Assembly: GCF_033958435.1 (NCBI RefSeq)
Contig: NC_134160.1
Span: forward strand, 15,797,001 to 15,861,000
DNA: 64,000 nt
Direction: 5' to 3'
DNA from: Carettochelys insculpta
Taxonomy: Eukaryota > Chordata > Testudines > Carettochelyidae
Under the pieces are notes generated by a model. It saw only the letters and a program-made list of their open reading frames with translations, was not told the origin of the DNA and searched no databases. The translations under genes were made by a program, and so were the position numbers. This document shows, one piece after another, positions 27,291 to 37,535 of this stretch. The stretch's first letter is position 1, and each line of letters starts with the position of its first letter.

Positions 27291-27826
27291 ACCTTTGAGC
27301 ATTGCTAAGAATTGTGTAGTGCTTGCAGTACAACTATAAATATGATTGAGTGTTTACCCAAAGCTATGAATTCTATGATGCTGGGTGTGGATTTACTAGT
27401 TCTATTTGCTTTGACTATCACTATGTATTTGGCAATATTTGTTGTAAGCTAATAAAGATAATTTAATTCTCCAAAAATAGAACTTTATTGAGTGGGAAAC
27501 AACAGTGCAGAAAATCAATGTGCACAAAAACCAACAGACAATGGTACACATTTTTAACAAGCTTAATGGGGTGAAATTTTAAAGTTAGAAAGCAATAAAC
27601 ATTTCTGTCCCTCTGAGGACTAGTAGGGTTCACATAGGTTATGTAGTGTCTACACTCACGCAGCACCAACCACAGTCACTTGACTGTGGGTCTACAGCAT
27701 TAGGGAGATGGTTTTACTACACACTGTAACTTATGCTTGGACAGAGACAAGTTTGAGCACAGACATATGTGTGAATAAGTTAACACAAGGCTGCCTATGT
27801 TGCCCTAACACTGTGGAGTAGACCAG

Positions 27827-28199
27827 GTTAAGTAGAAACGATTCTCCTTGTGAAAGGTGATGCACAGTGTGGAGGTCTCACAGGAGGAAGCAGCTTCCTA
27901 GCAGAGAGAGTTCATCAAAGCCAGCTAGCCACAGCTGGCCACAGTTAGCTTATTTCCACCTTATTTAAAACACTCAAGCTACTGAACAACTTTCTTTGCT
28001 CCGTTTTTTATTACTGTTTCACCTATCTGGAAACAGGAACTGCAGGCGCTTTGATAAATGGAGTGAAGGGTCATCTGGTCTCACTCTCTCTCTGGAAGTG
28101 CCTCTGGGTCTGACCATGAAATGTTGGTTTGTAACTTCTTACGGCCCAGTTCCCCCATAAATCACAGCAGCTATCCAGATGCCGCCTACAGCAAGAGGG
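27827..28199. other. Unassigned sequence
   Basis: Nothing supported. Confidence 0.35.
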
Positions 28200-28885
28200 C
28201 GATGGATGTGTGTGTCTCTGTGTGTGTGAAATGCAAACCATTTGCTGCTACGTGACACGTGAAGACAGAAACACACGGTCTGAGATGCTCTCACCTCACA
28301 CATATCCACAACTCACAGAAACGCCCACTGCAGGAACCCAGGCAGAAACAGATGAACACACTGTCCCAGAGACACACATGTAGATGCACATCGCAGGGAG
28401 TCACACTGACACACAACACACACACAGACACACATAGGCATCCTCCCACCAGAACCATAGACCTAATGCACACAACACACCCTTTACATGTAATCACTCA
28501 GGCAGAGACCAATACAGCCCCCCACCTCCTACACCCAGATGACCATAAATAGAAGTCAGCTCTACGACCCTCACACAGGACTGGAGGCACATGCCAGACA
28601 CACAAATAAACACTCCTGTTCACACGCAAACACACTCAGCATACACACACAGGTGTACACCAAATACTCAGTGACTTATTTCCTCCTGTCATTTTCAGCT
28701 GATATTAGTGAGTGAATTAACCAATCAGCAAAGTCAGTATAAAGGGGCGTGTGCATGTGAGTGTTTCTGTGTGGTGTAGCTGTTGTCACTGTGTGCATTT
28801 CTGTGTGATGTATCTCTTTCTCTGTGTGTGTATGTGTATTTCTGTGGGGTGTACTTCTATCATAGTGTGTGTGTGGGGGGGGACA
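28200..28885. repeat. Degenerate CA/GT-rich region
   Basis: GT-rich at 28205-28227, CA-rich at 28370-28660, GT-rich again at 28750-28885. Interrupted, low complexity. Open frames here are artefacts. Confidence 0.7.
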
Positions 28886-29869
28886 ACATCTATGCAGCAG
28901 AGGCTGTGCATGGCCTAGCCTACCTGAGCTGCTTGGTGAGGTTCACACTGGCCTGTCTACACTGCAGTCAAAGCCAGGCAGCCCACGTCTCAGCACCTGG
29001 GTAATCTGACTTGGACTCAAGCTATGGAGGTACCAATTGCTGGGTGGTGTTCAGGCTTGAGCTGCCCCTCAGCCTGAACCCTGCAGCCCAAGTCGGATGA
29101 CGGGTCAGCCACAGCTGTTTGGTGGGTCTCTGGTGGCCACCTAGACACACTACAGAGCAGGGAGGGCTGTGCAGCTCCAGTTGCTGAGCGGGCTGGCAAG
29201 CTGAGGCCGCAGCAGAGCCTGTGCTGGGTCTGTGCTGCCTGCAGAGCTGGCGTTCCCAGTGCTGCATTTGGCCGAGCTCCGCCAGTGCCCAGCTAGTGCT
29301 GGGTGACTACTCCTCAGGGCCTCGGCCACCACACTTTGCTGGTGCCAGCACCTTGCCCACAGCCCAGTGGTACCAGCCCCTTCTCACTGCTAGCACAGCA
29401 GCCCCTGGCTAGCCTGTGGGTGATGGCTCAGCTGCTAGCAGGCAATCCATACAGCCAGGGTTCAGTGTGTGGAGCTCTCTGGAAATCAGGCCTGCGTGTG
29501 CTCTGTGTGCCCTGGCAGGGGATGCAGCGTGTATGGAGCCAGGTCCGAATGCCCAGTGAGCTGAGTGCTTGTGGGGCACCCCAGGAGACCCTGTGCTTCT
29601 GGCACAGCAGGGTAGCAGCCGCATTCCCGGGAGGGATGGACAAGTAGGGGGAGATTCTCGGGAGAGCCAGGCTGTGCATGGCAGCTGGTGGGCTCACTGG
29701 GAGCAGTGGCTCCTTTCTATCGGGATGGAGCAGTGCCCTGGTATGAGCCACCACAGGGAACGGCCTGCAGATGGGTGGCCCTGCAGTGGGGGGAGAAGGA
29801 AAGACAGGGAGGCACCAGTGCCTGTAGGACTCTCAGGCTCTGCGGGGAAGTGCTCCCACACTCCTGCCT
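28886..29869. other. Unassigned GC-rich sequence
   Basis: No exon with convincing splice sites or protein similarity. GCTTGGTGAGGTTCACACTG...CTACACTGCAGTC near 28930-28970 may be a MITE scrap. Confidence 0.35.
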
Positions 29870-30090
29870 TTAATCCAGCTACACTAATTGGGAACTACAA
29901 AAGAAGGTTTAATTTCACAGGCTATTAAGGCAGCCTCTGTTTGCCTGCAGGCTCTCCCCGGCTTCATTTTGCCTTAATAATTCCTGGGGGCACCATTTAC
30001 CAGCCCTGCGGGTGGAAAGTGAATTAAGCAGCTTTGTAACTTTCATGTGTTGCATCTGTCAAGGGAGCTGAGATGCTCTCATTAAAAAGA
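29870..30090. promoter_or_regulatory. Candidate conserved non-coding element
   Basis: AT-rich, apparently repeat-free block with several homeodomain-type cores (CTAATTGGG, GGCTATTAAGG, GCCTTAATAATTCC, GAATTAAGC). Composition differs from the GC-rich flanks. Function is an inference only. Confidence 0.3.
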
Positions 30091-30180
30091 CAGAAGCTTC
30101 ATAACCCCGGCCCTTCCTCTCACCCCCACTTCCTGCTGTGCCGCTGGAGGTGCCTCAGGGAGCCCGACTCTAGCAGGTGC

Positions 30181-30345
30181 TGCAGCCGTACACAGTGATC
30201 AGCTTTCATAGGCAACGACCTGCTTCATCAGATGCATGAGTGGGTGAGGGGTTCAGAGAGGGAGTCTCAGTCAAGGGGAGGGCCAGAGTTGACGACTCCC
30301 TCTTCAGATACAGACTAACTCGGGTCTCCCTCTGACACAGTGATC
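30181..30345 (-). mobile_element. Penelope-like fragment with hammerhead-like core
   Basis: Minus strand reads CTGATGA (30231-30225), a five-pair stem with one mismatch (GCAGG/CCTAT), and GAAAGC (30207-30202), matching the hammerhead layout. Further right, the complement of AGACTAACTCGGGTCTCCCT near 30311 matches the common GTTAGTCTGTATCTG end of the same repeat class. Confidence 0.55.
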
Positions 30346-31255
30346 AGGCTATAGACCCTCACACAGCAGGGCCATAACCTCTCTCCAGGGCATACGCTTG
30401 GCAAGTCTGTGTAGCTGTGCACCACCCTGCTCACTCATTACAGCTGTCTCTGGGCTGGGTGCTCTGTAGTGCACTTAACTAGCTAGCGAGGAGATGAACG
30501 TTAATGCTCAGCAAGCTGCTAAAGACTGCCAGGTGGATCAGTAGCGAGAGCATTCCCTCTAGGAACAGAACCTGCTCTGCCATGCACATGCTGCTTCCAG
30601 CATTCAGAGTTATCAAGCCTCAAGCTTCAGGGCATTAACTTTGTCCCTGGAAGGGTCTGGAGGGATGCTCCACCACCCCTGCAGATGCGACATTGCTGAA
30701 CTGGCTGGGTGCATGAATGGGGGTTGGGGAATGGGACCAACAGGGTGACAACTTCCTTTGACTCATCAAGGTTTGACCACAGGAAGAGGCAGGGTGCTGC
30801 TGGCCTGACCTGCATGGCAGGAAGACGGATATTGGACAGCATGTGGCAGGTGTGATTCCAGCTTGGATCACTGGCTGGGCCCATCTCCTGCACTTTCCAG
30901 ACATCCTTCTAGGTTGGTCAGAGCCTCCTGGCTCTGGGGCTGTTGGTTAAGAGCCCTGCTCATGTGAGGAAGCAGCCTGTGACCCCAGGAGTCAAAAGTC
31001 GCTGCAGGGTGGAAAAGGAGAGACCTTCCTCACTGCGGAGAGAGGCTGCTTCTCTGCAGTGCCCACCAGAGAGATCCCCACACTGATTCCTCATCTTATT
31101 CAGGGCCTTGGGGTGCTCTGAGGCCCAGGCGAACAGGCAAACAGCCTGCAACACTCCTGGAATCAGCCCCTCTAGACAGTTACGCTGCTGCCTCCTCTGT
31201 GCCACTGGCCTTTCCCCAGCTACAGAGGAGCCGTGGGTTAGGAAAGACCTAGCCT
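30346..31255. other. Unassigned sequence
   Basis: No gene supported on either strand. Confidence 0.35.
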
Positions 31256-31450
31256 AAGAGGACAGAGTCCAGAAGAGAGCAGCAAAGACGATAAATGTGT
31301 TTAGAAAACCTGCCATGGGAGGAAGGGTTAAGACCCCACCCCTCCAGGACGTGTTTTGTGTGGAGAGCAGAAGAGTGAAGGTGGACCTGATAAGTCTTCA
31401 AACAGGCTAAAGGCTGCCGGAGGGAGAATGGCGGCCACCTGTTCTCTAGT
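31256..31450 (+). mobile_element. CR1 LINE, left part (split by hAT)
   Basis: CAGAGTCCAGAAGAGAGCAG and TTTAGAAAACCTGCCATGGG are plus-strand CR1 ORF2 C-terminal sequence (the reverse of sequences such as TTCTCTGGACCTTCTC in other copies). It continues to TTCTCTAGT where the hAT begins and resumes at 33294. Confidence 0.85.
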
Positions 31451-33293
31451 CAGGGGTGCGCAAAGGGGAGCGGGCCCCTTGGGGGCATGCAAGCTGCTAA
31501 GGGAGGCACAGCACGACCCCCTGCTGGTCTCAGGCTCATCCATCTCTCTACAACTGTGGAAATATGCTACTGGGTTTATGAATTTGTAGTCGCACGTATA
31601 CACCGATGCAGAGCGATTCTGCACTCCAGGCACTTCCTCTCTTATGCATGTATACACCGATGCAGAGAGATTCTGCACTCCAGGCACTTCTTCTCTTACG
31701 CGTGTATACACTGATGCAGAGCGATTCTGCATTCCAGGCACTTCCTCTCTTACGCGTGTATACACCGATGCAGAGCGATTCTGCACTCCAGGCACTTCCT
31801 CTCTTACGCGTGTATACACCGATGCAGAGCGATTCTGCACTCCAGGCACTTCTTCTCTTACGCGTGTATACACCGATGCAGAGCGATTCTGCACTCCAGG
31901 CACTTCTTCTCTTACGCGTGTATACACCGATGCAGAGCGATTCTGCACTCCAGGCACTTCCTCTCTTACGCACGTATACACCGATGCAGAGCGATTCTGC
32001 ACTCCAGGCACTTCCTCTCTTACGCGTGTATACACTGATGCAGAGCGATTCTGCATTCCAGGCACTTCCTCTCTTATGCACGTATACACCGACACAGAGC
32101 GATTCTGCACTCCAGGCACTTCTTCTCTTACACGTGTATGCACCGATGCAGAGCGATTCTGCATTCCAGGCACTTCCTCTCTTACGCATGTATACACCGA
32201 TGCAGAGAGATTCTGCACTCCAGGCACTTCTTCTCTTACCCGTGTATACACCGATGCAGAGCGATTCTGCATTCCAGGCACTTCCTCTCTTACGCGTGTA
32301 TACACCGATGCAGAGCGATTCTGCACTCCAGGCACTTCCTCTCTTATGCGTGTATACACTGATGCAGAGCGATTCTGCATTCCAGGCACTTCCTCTCTTA
32401 CGCACGTATACACCGACACAGAGCGATTCTGCACTCCAGGCACTTCTTCTCTTACACGTGTATGCACCGATGCAGAGCAATTCTGCATTCCAGGCACTTC
32501 CTCTCTTACGCATGTATACACCGATGCAGAGAGATTCTGCACTCCAGGCACTTCTTCTCTTACCCGTGTATACACCGATGCAGAGCGATTCTGCATTCCA
32601 GGCACTTCCTCTCTTACGCGTGTATGCACCGATGCAGAGCGATTCTGCACTCCAGGCACTTCTTCTCTTACGCGTGTATACACCGATGCAGAGCGATTCT
32701 GCACTCCAGGCACTTCCTCTCTTACGCGTGTATACACCGATGCAGAGCGATTCTGCACTCCAGGCACTTCTTCTCTTACGCGTGTATACACCGATGCAGA
32801 GCGATTCTGCACTCCAGGCACTTCTTCTCTTACGCGTGTATACACCGATGCAGAGCGATTCTGCATTCCAGGCACTTCCTCTCTTACGCGTGTATACACC
32901 GATGCAGAGCGATTCTGCACTCCAGGCACTTCCTCTCTTACGCATGTATACACCGATGCAGAGCAATTCTGCACTCCAGGCACTTCCTCTCTTACGCGTG
33001 TATGCACCGATGCAGAGCGATTCTGCACTCCAGGCACTTCCTCTCTTACGCGTGTATGCACCGATGCAGAGCGATTCTGCACTCCAGGCACTTCCTCTCT
33101 TACGCGTGTATACACCGATGCAGAGCGATTCTGCACTCCAGGCACTTCCTCTCTTACGCACGCCAAAAGGGTTCCCCATATGAACGTAACCAAAATTTCG
33201 ATCGGCTTGGATGACATTAGCCGGGTGAGGGGAGGGGCAGCTAACTGCAGGGATGAAAAGTGGGGCCCAACGTAAAATGTTTGCTCACCCCTG
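31451..33293. mobile_element. hAT-like element carrying a 54-bp minisatellite (1,843 bp)
   Basis: Termini CAGGGGTGCGCAAAG and TTTGCTCACCCCTG are inverted repeats. The element lies inside a CR1, whose sequence is interrupted exactly here. Flanks give the duplication CTCTA-GT / CTCTAAGT (31444-31450 and 33294-33301, one base lost). The 11360-12075 element is a relative. About 270 bp is non-repeat sequence. No transposase. Confidence 0.85.
31591..33162. repeat. 54-bp minisatellite array, 29 units
   Basis: Unit: ACGCGTGTATACACCGATGC, then AGAGCGATTCTGCACTCCAG, then GCACTTCCTCTCTT. The period is exactly 54 with almost no indels. Because 54 is a multiple of three, four of the six frames stay open for 525-629 codons with an 18-residue repeat. 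They are unrelated to any known protein. A six-unit block (324 bp) at about 32130-32450 is repeated at about 32454-32775. Each unit holds two dyads, GTGTATACAC and TGCAGA-GCGAT-TCTGCA. Differences between units are mostly at the CpGs (ACGCGT to ACGCAT, ACACGT, ATGCGT). Confidence 0.97.
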
Positions 33294-33571
33294 CTCTAAG
33301 TCCGCTGAAGGTGGAACAAGAAGTACTGGGCTCTGATCTGCAGCTGAGGAGATTTAGGTTAGATAGCAGGGAAAATGCTTTAGCTATGCGGGGAGTTAAG
33401 CTCTGGAACTGGCTTCCAAGATAGGCTGTGGAGTCCTTGTCATGAGAGGTTTTAAAGACAAAGCTGGCTGAACCTCTGTGGGATGGGAGGGGTGCTAGCC
33501 TCGGCACATGGGCTGGACTAGGTGACCTTTTGGTGTCTCTTCCAGCCCCATGTATCTGTGATTCCATGATT
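33294..33571 (+). mobile_element. CR1 LINE, right part to 3' end
   Basis: Continues the CR1 from 31450: CTGAAGGTGGAACAAGAAGT, GAGATTTAGGTTAGATAGCA, GGGCTGGACTAGGTGACC, TTCCAGCCCCATGTATCTGTGATTCC. The 3' end is near 33571. Confidence 0.85.
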
Positions 33572-34325
33572 TCCTTGCACAAAGCCACGCCAGTTTTTGT
33601 TGCAGTTTTTTCCAGTGGCAGCGCGATGTAAGGGGTTTATGAAGCTGTTGCTGCTCCAGGTGACCGCGCTTATCCTTTAGCTGAAGCAATGACCTGTTCC
33701 TGTCTTTAGATCTATGGGTCCCACATGTAGCCTCTGCTCTTGATCCAGGCAGACAAGGACTGGCACCCTGCACTAGCCCCACAACTAAGAGCACCCAAGC
33801 CAGATCCCACTCAGTGGTGCTTCAGAGACCAGTCAAGAGGCAAAAGCTGTCTGTGTCTGCGTCTGCGTCTGTGCTGAGCAGCCTGGAGCTCACAGCTGCC
33901 AAGAGCTGCAGCTTCCTTCTTTCAGCACATGCTTTGAAGATGCCACTTGAAATACTCTCCACCTGCTCTTTGACACCCTGGGTGCCCCACAGAGGGGTGA
34001 GGATGTCAGCTGGCAGACAGTCAAAGACGAATGAAAGCTGCTTCCTCCAGTGCTCTGCCTGTGCAATTCAGCTCAGCTAAGGCTGTTCCCAGAGCCCCAA
34101 ATCAGAATGAAGCTTCTCTCCCCACAGGGCAGGTGATTTATGGAGATTCTGGGTATGTGGCTCTATCTGCTAACCAGCTTAAAAATGGGCAATAACTCTC
34201 GTGTTCCCTCGAGGTTAGAGACTGGGTACAGTCCCCACAACACGTTGTTAATGCAAACCCAGAGCCATTGAGATTGAACTGTGAAGTCACCAGTGCTCTT
34301 TAGCTTATTGTCTTCTATATGCGTA
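33572..34325. other. Unassigned sequence
   Basis: No supported gene or repeat. Confidence 0.35.
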
Positions 34326-35175
34326 TGTCAGAGAATCAGAGAAACAAGGGATTGGAAGAGACCCCAGGAGGTCATCGAGTCCAGCCCCCAATGAAAGCAG
34401 GACCAACACCAACTAAATCATCCCAGCAGAGCTTTGTCAAGCCAAGACTTAAAAACATCCAGGGATGGAGATTCCACCACCTCTCTAGGCAACGTGCTTC
34501 ACCACCCTCCTGGGGAAAAACCCTCCCTGACTACTTTTTTGTTTAGATAGTTTATAGACTAGCACGGCTTTTTCTCAGTTACTACTGGGGAAATAGTTTT
34601 TCCTAATATCCAACCTACACCTCCCGCTCTGTAACTTCAGACCATCACTCCTTGTTCTGCCATCTGTCATCACTGAGAACAGTTTCTCTCCATCTTTACA
34701 GCTTCCCTTCAGGAAGTTGAATGCTGCTACCAAATCGCCCCTCAGTCTTCTCTTGTGTAAACTAAATAAGCCTGGATCCCTCAGCCTCTCCTCATAGGTC
34801 ATGTGCTCCAGACCCCTAATCATTTTTGTCACCTGTTGCTGGACTCTCTCCAGTGCAGCCACATCCTTTCTGCAATGGGGGGCCCAGAGCTGGATGCAAT
34901 ACTCCAGGTGTGGCATCACCAGTGCCGAATAAAGGGGAATAATAACTTCTCTAGAGCTGCTGGCAATGTTCCTCCTAATGCACCCCAGTATGTTGTTAGC
35001 CTCAGCTACAAGGGTACACTGTTGGCTCAAATCCAGCCTCTCAACCACTGTAATCCCCAGGTCCTTTCCTGCTGCACTGCCACTTAGCCAGTCGGTCCCC
35101 AGCCTGTAGTAGTGCTTGAGATTCCTCCATCCTAAGTGCAGGACTGAACTTGTCATTGTTGAACCTCCTCAGATG
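34326..35175 (-). mobile_element. CR1 LINE 3' part with partly open ORF2 C-terminus
   Basis: Reversed CR1. The minus-strand frame 35156-34575 is open for 193 codons and encodes the C-terminal part of ORF2 downstream of the reverse-transcriptase palm ([48 protein letters not shown]). The catalytic part is absent. A 60-70 bp insertion near 34515-34590 (TTTATAGACTAGCACGGC) splits the 3' part and may be a Penelope-like scrap. Confidence 0.9.
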
Positions 35176-36039
35176 TGTATCTACAGCATCTCTTCACTTA
35201 CAGATACCCTCCTGTGTCGCTGCAGCTGGCCCTGTATTTGGGAAGAGGCACATGTGGTCAGTGGTTATAGTAAGAGATGAGAAAATCAGGGTCATGGTAG
35301 TTCCTCTGCTTGAAGGACAGCCAGTGGCATGGCAGCCCACAGTCTGCAATAGCTCCGTGAGTGTAGTGTCCATACGCCCAAGGGAATTCTGCCAGGGAGC
35401 TGTGGGCAAGATTGATCAGAGGGACTTGTGACCAGGGTGTGCTTGGGAAAGGAGGACCGTGGCCTATGATGTGCTGAAGGATTGGCTCATTGCACAGCTC
35501 TCTGGACAGAACTCCAATGCCAAGAGTTCCTAAGAGCAGGTCTTGGAAGGGATTTTCTGCTTCATTTGCTGCCTAGTAAGGGTGAAGCAAAAATTCTCCC
35601 GGGGCAAATCATGCCACAGCTGCTTACGGCTGGCACAACACAGGTCTGATCCAGCATGCTCTGGGGAATAGTTTGGGGCTAAGGGGCAGCCTCCGAGACT
35701 CTCTGTGCCCTGTGGAGACAGCAGTGCCCAACCACATGCAGAAGGTACTGTATATGATTGTCCTGCACATGCCTGGGCCTGGAAGCACATTGGCACAGAG
35801 TCTGGAAAATGCCAGCAGCTGAGGGGTTAAATCTACTCAGTGCCTTTTTTGTGTCATTACTTTGTGCCATCACACCTTGGCAGCTCCATCCAGGGGATTG
35901 GCTAGGGGCGGAGGATGGAGAGCCAGATGAGTACCAGCTCCTCTTTTTTTAACAAAAAAAGGCACTGAACCTACTCCAGCCAGTTCTTCTGGGGTTGTTT
36001 TCAAGTTTTTAAGCCTCTGGCACAGCTTCTGCCCTGAGA
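35176..36039. other. Unassigned sequence
   Basis: No recognised repeat or exon. Open frames of 60-90 codons lack features. Confidence 0.35.
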
Positions 36040-36300
36040 GACAGCATTAAGAAACGCAGAGAGACCCCATGCATTGCAGCAGAGCTGCTTGGCTTTCCCA
36101 GCGGTGTCACTGAGAGAAGAAATTGGCTGTGTGTTACTAATCAGAGCTGATGGAAGTCCCTGCAGAGCCCTCACTTTGTCACCGATTGTTTCAGGCTGCA
36201 GCGGGAAGGCGGTTTAATGTAATTCATATCATGTAGTGGACGCCTTGTAAACTCCATGGATTTTCTTGGCTTGGCATTGTTTGCAGGCTGCTCTGATCAA
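36040..36300. promoter_or_regulatory. Candidate conserved non-coding element
   Basis: Apparently unique block with AT-rich cores (GTTACTAATCAGAGC, GGTTTAATGTAATTCATATC, TGATCAATCG). Regulatory role is inferred only from composition and lack of repeat signature. Confidence 0.25.
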
Positions 36301-36650
36301 TCGTGTTTGCTAACTACGTGCTCAGTGGGTGTGTGAGAACATGGACTTGTGGTGAAAGCCCAGGATTGGGCCTCAAGAGACCAGGTTTCCCCTGCCAACT
36401 GTGCACCTCTGGCTTGAGGTGTGATTGCAGACAAGTCACTGGCCCTGTCTATGCTCGCTTCCCCACCTGTCGGATAACAAAGGAGGGCAGAATCATGATC
36501 CCTGTTTCACAGGTGAAGAAACGGAGGCATGGTGGGGGGGCTGTGACTTGAGCAGGCCAGTGGCTGTGACAGAAACAAAACCCAGGTTTCCCGGAGTATC
36601 AAGTCAGCGTGCAGCCCGCTATGTCACCCTGTCTCCCCAGGACAAAGGAC
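36301..36650. mobile_element. CORE/MIR-like SINE fragments, two orientations
   Basis: GACAAGTCACTGGCCCTGTC...CCCCACCTGT reads as the core of a plus-strand MIR-like SINE. From 36500, GGTGAAGAAACGGAGGCA...GTGACTTG and CCCAGGTTTCCC read as a reversed copy. Confidence 0.5.
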
Positions 36651-37334
36651 TGCAGTGACTGGCCCTTGTCCCGACATGCTGGGAGTCCCTGGCAGCTCAG
36701 GGCAGGGGGAGCACTCTGCCCTGACCAATGCCCTTCGGCAGGGCTGCACCAGCCACGGGGGGAGGGATGAAGAGGCAAGTTGCCATGGCAGCCTTGAAGC
36801 AGATGGAGCCTGATTCAGCTCTTTTGTGCTTCTGAAGGAGCTTCTCCCACCACGGTGCTGGTGGGGGTGGTGTCTGGATGACAGAGGCCAGCTCCACCTG
36901 ACTGCAGCTGTGCGTGGCAGCCTGGCCATCCAGAACAGGGCTACTTGGATGCAATGAGCATGAACCAGCTTGTGTCGGGATGATGGAAGTCAGACAGGCT
37001 GTGCTGTAAATAATACAAGGAGTAATTAGGTCTCGGGGCAGTAATGTGTTGGGTTGGCAGGGGCACATGAAAGCAACATGGTCCCGTGACCTGCAAGCAG
37101 GGCCCTTTCCCAGGCCACACTTGCAGGCATGCTCAGGCAGCTGCTTTATGATGCACCTGGATGGGATGTCTCGGAAAGCCCCGGACGCTCTGAGATGCTG
37201 CTTCAGGTGAGGCCGTGATGGCTTTGGAAAGACAGTATGTCCAACGGGCGAGCTTCCCAATGACAGCGTGTGTGTCTGTTCTAGGCAGGTTCTTAAACTG
37301 CCCTCGCCTCTGGAGTATGTTAGGCTGTTAGGTG
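36651..37334. other. Unassigned sequence
   Basis: No gene supported; a 242-codon minus-strand frame (37425-36697) has no recognisable domain. Confidence 0.35.
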
Positions 37335-37535
37335 GCATGCCCTCTAATTTCTTCCATTCATGTGTGGAATAAATTTTGTTCCATGCACTGAGACACACAT
37401 ATATGTGCCCCACCCACAGAAACACAGGCTGGCAGTTACAGGCATTGTGGGCACTCTGCTAATCAGCAGGGCGGCACTTGAATCTCTCCTGGGTGGTCAC
37501 CTAAGTGCTCTGCTTACAGGGAACGCTGGTCTTAG
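37335..37535 (+). mobile_element. Short hAT-like non-autonomous element
   Basis: CCCTCTAATTTCTTCCATTC, GTGTGGAATAAATTTTG, GGGCACTCTGCTAATCAGC, ending CTTACAGGGAACGCTGG. The ends are roughly inverted (CCAGCGTTCCCT versus GCATGCCCT). A relative lies reversed at 48330-48510. Confidence 0.55.

Larger units (their letters stand above)
25562..27826 (+). mobile_element. Second, older Harbinger element (about 2.3 kb)
   Basis: Starts GGCCATGTCCACACTCCCAG and ends near ACACTGTGGAGTAGACCAGG, worn Harbinger-type termini. It carries the transposase remnant listed separately and, downstream, AATAAAGATAATTTAATT near 27450, likely its own polyadenylation region. A SINE interrupts it at 25979-26178. It is a different family from the element at 1-2152. 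Confidence 0.72.

Noticed and set aside
31591..33162. CRISPR-like array
   Set aside because: Units are 54 bp in direct tandem with no unique spacers, and the surrounding DNA is vertebrate.
31328..33275. Open frames of 629, 543, 543 and 525 codons on both strands
   Set aside because: They exist because a 54-bp repeat is a multiple of three. All show an 18-residue repeat, there is no start context or domain, and four frames at once cannot all be genes.
34575..35156. 193-codon frame as an active reverse transcriptase
   Set aside because: It covers only the C-terminal part of CR1 ORF2. The catalytic region is absent and the element is 5'-truncated.
35530..35873. Possible coding fragments on the minus strand
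   Set aside because: Short Cys-rich frames without splice sites or a family match. I could not support them.
36697..37425. 242-codon minus-strand frame
   Set aside because: It runs into a transposon fragment at 37335-37425 and shows no domain.
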